Position numbers and translations under genes: made by a program. This document shows, in pieces, positions 1 to 6,313 of a stretch of DNA of 12,120 nucleotides (position 1 is its first letter; the number at the start of each line of letters is the position of its first letter). This stretch comes from Thalassiosira profunda. Lineage: Eukaryota > Bacillariophyta > Thalassiosirophyceae > Thalassiosirales > Thalassiosiraceae. Under the pieces are notes generated by a model, which saw only the letters and a list, made by a program, of their open reading frames with translations, had not been told where the DNA came from and did not search any database. Location: assembly GCA_036939355.1 (NCBI GenBank), contig JALLAP010000926.1:1-12120 (forward strand), in the 5' to 3' direction.

Positions 1-197
1 TTCTCCCTCAGCTCGCCGTTCCTAGCGAGCCCCTCGCTCTGCGCCGTTTTCCTCTCGCTCCCGCGCCGATGTGCGCCCGATGCTGCGGCTGCTGCAATAT
101 CAAAAAATGAGCGGCTATGATGCCACACGGCCGCCACTCCGTGCCTCCTTTGATTTGTGTAGTGCTCGGTCTCACGTCTCTCTCCTGCAAAACGAGA

Positions 198-205
198 TGA
201 CGTCA
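198..205. promoter_or_regulatory. CRE-like bZIP site TGACGTCA
   Basis: A perfect 8-bp palindrome identical to the cAMP-response element consensus. In diatoms, CO2/cAMP-responsive elements with TGACGT or ACGTCA cores are known upstream of carbonic anhydrase genes, bound by bZIP factors. No gene in the window is clearly served by it; the target may be a minus-strand gene beyond the left edge. A single 8-bp match can occur by chance. Confidence 0.3.
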
Positions 206-335
206 TTCACTCATGACAAATCCATCCGTCCTTCCCTTCTCCCTGCCCTCGCATCTCGCATCCCTTCCATCCATCCCCTTCCTCCTCTTTTCCTCCTCCC
301 GCCCCGCCCCTCCTTCCCTTGCAAGTCCGGTGAGC

Positions 336-414
336 ATTGATCTAGAATCAATTACATTAATGTAGCTGTGAATAGTACGTCAAAGAGCTGGGAAAATGTT
401 GCTTCGCGAAGCAA
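336..414. repeat. cluster of three short palindromes
   Basis: Three inverted repeats lie within 79 bp. At 336-352, arms ATTGAT/ATCAAT enclose a 5-base loop. At 353-364 is the perfect 12-bp palindrome TACATTAATGTA. At 399-414 is the perfect 16-bp palindrome TTGCTTCGCGAAGCAA. They lie about 260 bp beyond the stop of the minus-strand gene ending at 674. A role in transcript ends, as protein-binding sites, or as remnants of a small mobile element is possible but not shown. Confidence 0.5.
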
Positions 415-673
415 GCCCATCCTTCACTGTCATCTCGCATTTTCATGTACCTACAAATGCAAGAGTCATTCGGGAAGAACTGCTTTGCTCCGTTCAGTCG
501 TCACCAACACGGAATTGCAGACGATTCACCATTCAATATCATCCTCGGGAAATATCCAAAAGGAACTATCCGGAGGAGTCATTCAGAAGGTGCACCCTGC
601 AAAATCCTGCCGGTTTCGTCTTCCCCAGAACCGTCGCCATGAACAACCACCAAACCACCGGAAGCACTCTTTC

Positions 674-1659
674 CTAACCAAGGCGCTCCTCCTCGATCTC
701 CGAGCTAATATCATCACACTTGCCGCGAATCTTCCAATTGCATGTCCCATTGTTGCAAAGGGCGTGCCAAGGCTGCTGCTGTTTCGTATCATCAATAAAG
801 ACGCACAGCGACGGATTCTCCTCCTCGGACGACGACGACGAAAGGGACGAATCGTACCCCGACGTCGACGCATCGCTCAACGATATGGACGAATTGCTCA
901 ACTCGGCATTGAGCCGCTTCGATTCTCTCGTCGCGGCCGCCTTCGCCTTGCTCAACGACCACTGCCCGAACGGCTCCCATCCCTTTCGTTCTCCGTGCCG
1001 CTCGATCACCGCCTTGCGCATATTGGAGTGCGACGCGCAGCCGTACATTCGCACCACCTGAATGTCCACGCCGCCCATCCGGTTCTTCTTCCGAACTTTG
1101 AACTCGAACGGGCGGTACTTCTTCTTGCAGACGGCGATGCCGATGGTCTTGTGTTTGTCCCACCCACGGTGCTCGTCGCCCCAGATCTCGTTGATGCGGT
1201 GAATGGCCCGGCTTTGGGGCGATTCGGTGGCCGCGGAGGGGTGGAACATTGAGCCACCGTAGAGCTCTCCTCCCGCGCCAACTGAAGTGATAAAGAGATG
1301 AGAGGGAGATGGAACATTTTGTGAGCTGGTGCACCGGCGATGCAAGCAAAGAAGAGGTGACCTCTGGTGGTCCATGTGAGATGACAAAAACTACTTACCA
1401 GGATGCCCGCAGATGAAGCCAAGTGGCACTCTGCAACCAAGGCGGTATTACGCAAATAATGTTAGCAACGCAGCATTCGTCGGGCCCATGCTCATTTCAC
1501 ATGCACCACCCCCAATGACAAATGACCCAACACGAATGAGGGTGCAGTTGCAATTAAATGCTCCTCGGCTCTCAACAAAGCACCGCCACCAACAACTCCT
1601 CTCAACCCCGAGAGCAAAAAAATCTCTCACCTGTCGGGGATAGCGCTGGCCGGGACCAT
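674..1659 (-). CDS. unknown protein, three exons, 222 residues
   Basis: I do not recognise the family. Exons are 1659-1631, a 32-nt micro-exon 1430-1399, and 1281-674. Both introns are GT-AG (200 and 117 bp), and the first has a CTAAC branch-like sequence near its 3' end. All three exons join in one frame, giving 222 residues from an ATG with G at +4. Residues 11-30 are glycine-rich. Residues 44-128 look globular and basic, with many W, K and R (KKKYRPFEFKVRKK at 73-86). Residues 129-145 are Ala/Lys/Arg-rich and probably helical. About 149-175 is a serine-rich low-complexity tract followed by EEE. The C-terminal 45 residues contain four cysteines (180, 196, 201, 209). There is no signal peptide or membrane segment. 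The start is uncertain, because the same frame continues upstream past a single TGA into a basic ORF (1663-1854). Splicing and frame continuity are seen; any function is unknown. Confidence 0.65.
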
Positions 1660-1662
1660 GGA

Positions 1663-1854
1663 TCAGTCGCTGGGCAAAATCCCGTAATCCTCCCCATACG
1701 TGCGGCTGTCGTGGCGACGCTTCAGGGCCCTTTGGGAGCGGCGCGTTCCGATGACCGCATCGGCCTGCCGCTTCGAGCGGCGGGGCGGGGGCTTGACGAG
1801 GGTGGTCGCGACGCCCACGGGGACGTTGGCGGCGGCGGGAGGCGGCGTGTTCAT
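1663..1854 (-). CDS. short basic ORF in frame upstream of the three-exon gene
   Basis: This 63-codon ORF starts with ATG and encodes a Pro/Ala-rich start followed by arginine clusters (RRSKRQ, RRSQRALKRRH), resembling a nuclear-localisation or nucleic-acid-binding tail. It ends in TGA at 1665-1663, and the next gene's ATG lies one codon further on (TGA TCC ATG) in the same frame and the same presumed exon. Three readings are possible: an upstream ORF in the leader; the true N-terminus of the downstream protein interrupted by a nonsense change or base error (TGG to TGA is one step); or a recoded or read-through TGA. If the TGA were sense, the exons from 1854 to 674 would give 287 residues. I see no Sec-like U-x-x-C context, and I could not identify a SECIS element by eye. 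Confidence 0.4.
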   Translation of the reverse strand: MNTPPPAAANVPVGVATTLVKPPPRRSKRQADAVIGTRRSQRALKRRHDSRTYGEDYGILPSD

Positions 1855-2152
1855 GGCTGGGTTGGGTGGATTATGAGCGGCAGCAGGGCAAGTTGCTCGG
1901 ATTCGGTTTTCCACGGAGAGAGTTTGGGTCCACGTGTTCTGACAGTAGGAATTCAACCTCTTGGTACTGATTCCAACGTAGTCAGGCGCCCGTAGAGTAA
2001 CGGCTACTATTGATCGATCGATTGAGCAGGAGAGAGGTGCTGCTGGTTATCTCTGTGGTGGCATTCCAAGAGTCGCTTGTTTCATTATCTTGTTATTGAT
2101 GAAGAAATTTGCGAGCACAAGATGTGCACATCGAGTCCAAACGTTTCCTACT
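1855..2152. promoter_or_regulatory. intergenic: promoter side of the three-exon gene and 3' end of the CAP10 gene
   Basis: About 300 bp without a supportable ORF, lying between the start of one minus-strand gene and the stop of the next. It should hold the 3' untranslated region of the CAP10 gene and the promoter of the three-exon gene. The only structured element I see is the 10-bp self-complementary ATCGATCGAT at 2013-2022. No TATA box or AATAAA signal is evident. Confidence 0.4.
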
Positions 2153-4738
2153 CTACTCTAAGCCTCCTCCGGCCCCGCCGAACAATGACGTGTATCTCTC
2201 CATCACTCGAAGTTTGACCTCTTCGGTGTCCAGAAGCAACTGTTGCGCAAACAGAGTGCTCCGCTCGGCGATCCGGTGCGTCTCCTCCGGATGCGTCTCT
2301 GCCCACTGCACCACCTCCTCGACGTTGGACATGTCCGCTCGCAGCGGCAAGTAGTGAACATAAGGCTGAAGAGACTCCTCCAGCAACCACGAGGTCGTTC
2401 GGCGCTCCTCCGGCATGAGCACCACGCTTCGACTGAGCAGCATCCAGAGCAGGTCGTTGTTAACGCCGTCCTCGTGCTCTACAGCCACCAGATACCTGTG
2501 GACCAGCATTTGGGAGATGCGATCCTTTCTCTCTGAGTCTTCACCAGTCGCTTCCTTGGTGTCAATGCCACCAACTACAGCTGTGGGCGTCTTCTTCTCA
2601 AAGCGATCATCTGCGGTTTCGAACCTGCCAGACTTCGCCGCACTGACAGCTTCGTCGAAACCAAATGGCCACAGGATTCCGTCGCCATCTGCACCATTCT
2701 TTCTCGAGCCAGCAAAGTACGGAATGCCCGCTCCGTCTCGAGAGCAATCCCCGAAGCAAATAATCTTGACCGAATCGTCGAGCAGCACCCTCTTTGACTG
2801 TTTCGTGCCTTTGCCATCGTGCCTCCAGGACGATACAGTCGCGAGCCTCATCCGTTCGCCCTTCTTTGTCTTGCGCAGTCGATTGAATGAGCTGGACTTC
2901 AGGTCGGCGGTGTGGCGCTCATCGAATTCCGGCAGTGACAATTGGCACAGCGCGCGGATGTCCATCGGATGCGTGCTATTCGGCATGGCGCAAGATGCGA
3001 GATGACTTCCAGAGGCGATGAAGAGGCCGTCTCTGGTCATGCTCCTCGAGATTGAGCGAGGTAAACCGTTTTTGCTCGAACGCTTCATAGAGAGACCAGT
3101 GTTGTTGTGATACCACCTGCCCATGGCGTGCTTCACCCGCTCTTCCACTGACGGAAGTTGGAGGGTGGGCGTCATCTCCATTGCCTCTCGCCGTTCCTTC
3201 GACCCAAAGTTCCGCTCAAACCGCTCCATCATTTGGATCATGATCCTCTGCTCGTCCTTGGTGGCGTCGGGATGGAACAGCAAGTCAAACATGAACAGAG
3301 TACTCCGCTCGGCGATAAGCCGCGTCTCCTCCGGATGCGTCTCCGCCCATCGCACCATATCCTCGACGTTGGACATGTCCACTTGAAGCGGCAAATAATG
3401 CACGAACGGCTTCAGTAGGCCCTCCATTGCCCAGCTCTCCCACGTGATGGGCGGCATGAGAACGACCGAGTTCGAGAGGAGCATCCACTTCAGCCCCGAC
3501 GAGACGTCGTTCCCTTCGATCGAGATGACGTACTTGTATCGCAGCTGGGATGCGACGTCGAGGTAGTCGCCGACCATCTCCGGCGGGGCGTCCTTCTTAT
3601 GCTTCGAGAACTTGGCATCGACCAATGTTGAGTTCAGATGCCTCCACACCAGTGCGTGCTTGACGTCGTTGGTATTGGAGATTGCATCGTGAATCTTGCC
3701 GTACTGCCCGCGCCAAACGGCCTTGCCCCTCTTTTCCTCCCAGGGTATGTCGTTCTGAGGAACCGCTGCGGCGGCGGCGTAGTGCCTCTTTCGATTGAGC
3801 GGAAGAACGATGGGATCCACCTTCTTCTTTGATCGGCACATGCCATTCTCCAAGCGGACGCCGTCGTCGCCAAGTCCTCCTCTGTCATCACTGCAAAACG
3901 CCCGGACCTTGGCAAAGACAGGATACCTCGTCAACTCCTGCGGAACAAACGGCAATCCATCCCCGATGTAATGCAGCACATTCGCCGACCCCTTTGAGTG
4001 CAGTATCGCAACGTCGATGTAATCTCGACAGTACGGCGAGAAGACTTTGAGATCCTTCTTGTTCTGATAGCACTGCCACAGCCGGTCCCGATCCATCCCG
4101 TACAAATTCACGAGAATGTCCGAGAACGGTCCATACTCCCTCGTGGTTTTTCGTTGAATGTATGTGTTCTTGTCGAAGCCGGAACCGTACAGGGGTATCG
4201 AGGCGTCGTGCCATCGTCCCATGTAGTACTCCGCCCGCTCTTGGACGCTGGGGAAGCGATCCGCTCGCTTGGTTGGGTGGTCGGTCCAGTTCACATCCGG
4301 AGTCCAATCTGAAGGTTGCAGCTGCATCTGTGAAAGCTTTCGGACGCGGGCGTGCCACTTTTGGTACTCTCGTTTTGTGGACTTGTCGATGGCGTATGGT
4401 TGCGCGGCATTGCCCTTATTTGCGCGACCGCCTTGCTTTGGGCGTCTCTTTGGAGCGCCTCGTTTCGCCGAGGTCGATGCATGCGGCCTCGATCGCGGAT
4501 GCAACTCCAGCGCCGATTGCAATTCGTGATACAACTTCTCTCCCCCGAAGAGCCAACACAGGGCTTCGAGGGAGATCAGAGCGACCGTGATCCGCACGGC
4601 CCTTCGCCGTTTGTGCCCCGCTTGTGTCTCTGATAACGCAGCGTGCACATCATCTGCGTCGCTCGTCATTGGCTGCATCTCCGCCCCGTCGACATTGCAA
4701 ACATTGCTCCCGTCGGCTTCGCCACTGGCCTTCGACAT
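2153..4738 (-). CDS. CAP10/GT90-like glycosyltransferase with a second degenerate domain, 861 residues
   Basis: A single uninterrupted ORF. Residues 1-44 are hydrophilic and KRRR (43-46) precedes a hydrophobic stretch at about 49-65, so a type II membrane anchor in the Golgi or ER is likely. A basic stem follows (83-110). The CAP10 domain spans about 165-512: SVQERAEYYMGRW (164-176), IGDGLPF and YPVFAKVRAF (258-281), the family's WRG at 342-344, and YVISIEGND (403-411) followed by SVVLMPP and HYLPL. These match the GT90 pattern that includes fungal Cap10 and animal protein O-glucosyltransferases, which transfer glucose or xylose from a nucleotide sugar. About 529-861 repeats the same order (PSVEERVKHAMGRW, IICFGD, SVVLMP, HYLPLRADMSNVEE) but lacks WRG and has VEHEDG in place of the IEGND segment, so it is probably not catalytic. 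The gene is divergent from the transferase at 5020. Donor and acceptor are unknown. Confidence 0.85.
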   Translation of the reverse strand: MSKASGEADGSNVCNVDGAEMQPMTSDADDVHAALSETQAGHKRRRAVRITVALISLEALCWLFGGEKLYHELQSALELHPRSRPHASTSAKRGAPKRRPKQGGRANKGNAAQPYAIDKSTKREYQKWHARVRKLSQMQLQPSDWTPDVNWTDHPTKRADRFPSVQERAEYYMGRWHDASIPLYGSGFDKNTYIQRKTTREYGPFSDILVNLYGMDRDRLWQCYQNKKDLKVFSPYCRDYIDVAILHSKGSANVLHYIGDGLPFVPQELTRYPVFAKVRAFCSDDRGGLGDDGVRLENGMCRSKKKVDPIVLPLNRKRHYAAAAAVPQNDIPWEEKRGKAVWRGQYGKIHDAISNTNDVKHALVWRHLNSTLVDAKFSKHKKDAPPEMVGDYLDVASQLRYKYVISIEGNDVSSGLKWMLLSNSVVLMPPITWESWAMEGLLKPFVHYLPLQVDMSNVEDMVRWAETHPEETRLIAERSTLFMFDLLFHPDATKDEQRIMIQMMERFERNFGSKERREAMEMTPTLQLPSVEERVKHAMGRWYHNNTGLSMKRSSKNGLPRSISRSMTRDGLFIASGSHLASCAMPNSTHPMDIRALCQLSLPEFDERHTADLKSSSFNRLRKTKKGERMRLATVSSWRHDGKGTKQSKRVLLDDSVKIICFGDCSRDGAGIPYFAGSRKNGADGDGILWPFGFDEAVSAAKSGRFETADDRFEKKTPTAVVGGIDTKEATGEDSERKDRISQMLVHRYLVAVEHEDGVNNDLLWMLLSRSVVLMPEERRTTSWLLEESLQPYVHYLPLRADMSNVEEVVQWAETHPEETHRIAERSTLFAQQLLLDTEEVKLRVMERYTSLFGGAGGGLE

Positions 4739-5019
4739 TTGGGTAGAATTTTATGAGGCCGCCGCATTCGTTGCGTCGACCCGGTTGCATGTAGCGGCAG
4801 GCGGCGTCCTGCGAGGCGCCGAGCGAGAGGAGAATGAGGAGGTGAACAAGATGTGCGCGCTCCTCTGCCAAAGATGTGAGATGAGATCTTACTTACGTAC
4901 TCCTAGATACGTACGGCCGCGAGCGCCCTTACTTCACCTCTCTCGCCACTCCACTCTCCCTTCACCTTCACCTTCACCTTCACCTTCACCATCTCCCCCT
5001 CCCCGCCTCCCACGGCACC
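4739..5019. promoter_or_regulatory. shared divergent promoter region
   Basis: 281 bp separate the two start codons, CAP10 to the left and phosphopantetheinyl transferase to the right, so both promoters must share this stretch. The heptamer TACGTAC occurs twice (4894-4900 and 4908-4914), 14 bp apart. Its ACGT core fits bZIP-type sites. The right part is a C/T-rich run with a hexamer repeat that leads into the plus-strand start. No TATA box is evident. Confidence 0.5.
4961..4990 (+). repeat. (TTCACC)5 tandem repeat
   Basis: Five perfect tandem copies of a 6-bp unit, ending 29 bp before the ATG at 5020, so probably within the promoter or 5' leader of the transferase gene. On the minus strand the unit reads GGTGAA, which creates an artificial Gly-Glu repeat frame that should not be taken as coding. 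Copy number is expected to vary between strains. Confidence 0.9.
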
Positions 5020-6288
5020 ATGACCGCGCCATCGGCGGCCACCGAGCCCTCGCTAACCCTCTCCGTTGTGCGGTTGGGCGGATCGCAGGTTGGCCGACCA
5101 CTGGAGGAAATTGTCGCGCACGTATTAGCTGACGCCTCGTGCTGCACCCCCGCCGAGGCCGTCGCGCGGCTGAAATCCAACTCGCCCACAACCTCCGATC
5201 GACGTGCGACGTCCAATACTGCTCTGCGAGCGAAGGTGGAGAAGTCGATTCTGCGCTTCCGCCGCGATCAGGATCGGTGGACGTCGCTGACGTCGCTGCT
5301 GATGAAGAGCTTGGCGTTTTATCGCTCCCTCGATCCGGGGCACGGTATCTTGCTGCCGGATGATGAAACTGATGGCAACCAACACCCGCCGGCGAATAAA
5401 CTGGACGTCACGAGTGGGAGACTTGCGATAGTGGATCTGCCGCGCACCGAACACAATCGGCCGTTTCTGCCGAAACAAAACAAGGGAGGATACCGCTTCC
5501 CTCTATCGAACAAAAAGGAGACAGAGAACTGCCATGCGGCGATGAACGTCACCCACCAGTACCCGTGGGTGTGCATGGCGCAGCAGCAATTGGATCCAAC
5601 TGCAACAGTGACCAAATTAGGAGTGGACGTGGTGGTGTTCAGTGCCAACCTCAACGAATACTCTCCGACCGTCGATGATTTCCTCAAATGCTTCAAATCC
5701 AGCTGCACGCCGTGGGAGTGGGAGAGGATCCACCAATACAAACCGTCAAAGTCATGTGCGCCTGGAGACAGAAGTGAGGGGTCGAAGCTGCAGGAGTTCT
5801 ACCTGCGTTGGTCGATGAAGGAGGCGTACACGAAGGCGATGGGCCTCGGGATGCACATCAATTTTGACGAATTCGAGACGAGTCTCAGCGGGATCGATTT
5901 TGGCGCCGATGCAGATGTTGGAGAAGATACTGAGGAAGGCATTTGGTCTGCCATTGCGAGGGAAGGCAGAGATTTAGACAAAACACCAGAGGTGAATCTA
6001 CAGCGGCAATTTTCGGCAATGGGCAAGGTGAAGAAGAAGAAGGCGGGCGATTGGGAATACTGGGAGTTCATCTTTGTGCCCCTCCGCGAGGAAACTGACG
6101 GCGGAGGCAATGTCGAAGCCAATCGAGTATCCGCCAGGGATTCGGGATACGACGCCTGCGCGTGCATTTGCAGGGGACCGCTGGGGCAGGAAGAGGCGCT
6201 GGGCGAGGATACCAGGTGGATACCGGCCCGGATCGAGCGTCTGACGTTGGTCGATTTGATACGGATACATTGCCAGGATACGATCTAA
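5020..6288 (+). CDS. 4'-phosphopantetheinyl transferase, Sfp/Lys5 type, 422 residues
   Basis: Transfers the 4'-phosphopantetheine arm of coenzyme A onto a serine of acyl-, peptidyl- or aminoacyl-carrier domains (fatty acid synthase, polyketide synthase, NRPS, aminoadipate reductase). Family motifs appear in order: RFRRDQDRWTSLTSLLMKS (79-97), the NVTHQ step with its histidine (176-180), LGVDVVVF (200-207) with a Mg-binding Asp, and FYLRWSMKEAYTKAMGLGM (260-278) with the WxxKEAxxKxxGxG signature and catalytic/Mg-binding Glu. The ATG sits in a good context (CACCATGA), and no targeting peptide or membrane segment is evident, so the enzyme is probably cytosolic. At 422 residues it is longer than the usual 220-310. 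The extra length is an N-terminal extension, a stretch at about 106-165, an acidic insert at 288-322, and a C-terminal segment beyond about 357. It converges on the LRR gene with 25 bp between stops. Which carrier proteins it serves cannot be told. Confidence 0.92.
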   Translation: MTAPSAATEPSLTLSVVRLGGSQVGRPLEEIVAHVLADASCCTPAEAVARLKSNSPTTSDRRATSNTALRAKVEKSILRFRRDQDRWTSLTSLLMKSLAFYRSLDPGHGILLPDDETDGNQHPPANKLDVTSGRLAIVDLPRTEHNRPFLPKQNKGGYRFPLSNKKETENCHAAMNVTHQYPWVCMAQQQLDPTATVTKLGVDVVVFSANLNEYSPTVDDFLKCFKSSCTPWEWERIHQYKPSKSCAPGDRSEGSKLQEFYLRWSMKEAYTKAMGLGMHINFDEFETSLSGIDFGADADVGEDTEEGIWSAIAREGRDLDKTPEVNLQRQFSAMGKVKKKKAGDWEYWEFIFVPLREETDGGGNVEANRVSARDSGYDACACICRGPLGQEEALGEDTRWIPARIERLTLVDLIRIHCQDTI

Positions 6289-6313
6289 TCATACAAGCCT
6301 ACTTGTTCTTGCT

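Larger units (their letters stand above)
1..673. other. non-coding region left of the first gene
   Basis: I see no supportable gene here. Open frames on both strands lack family motifs, splice logic or a good start context. About 218-322 is strongly pyrimidine-rich on the plus strand, rich in CCTTCC and CCTCCT tracts, as in promoter or untranslated DNA. A CRE-like palindrome lies at 198-205 and three perfect or stem-loop palindromes lie between 336 and 414. The right half (about 415-673) must hold the 3' untranslated end of the minus-strand gene that stops at 674. I found no clear AATAAA signal for it. Confidence 0.6.

Noticed and set aside
720..1061. 113-codon plus-strand ORF with an acidic, helical-looking product (SSDDDDERDESYPDVD...)
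   Set aside because: It looks protein-like but mirrors the serine-rich minus-strand exon, which has consistent splicing and frame on its side. Kept as a doubt only.
368..1252. 294-codon plus-strand open frame opposite the three-exon gene
   Set aside because: It has no ATG at its start, the product is Arg/Leu-rich as expected from the mirror of the real minus-strand exon, and it shows no domain.
2605..2625. tRNA-like GGTTTCGAACC in a T-loop-like context
   Set aside because: It lies inside the CAP10 reading frame and I see no matching acceptor or anticodon stems.
4587..5132. 181-codon plus-strand ORF overlapping the CAP10 N-terminus and the promoter
   Set aside because: Low-complexity Ser/Pro runs from the hexamer repeat; it overlaps two well-supported starts.
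4934..5216. Minus-strand ORFs with Gly-Glu repeats over the promoter
   Set aside because: They arise from the (TTCACC)5 repeat and lie across the leader and start of the transferase gene.
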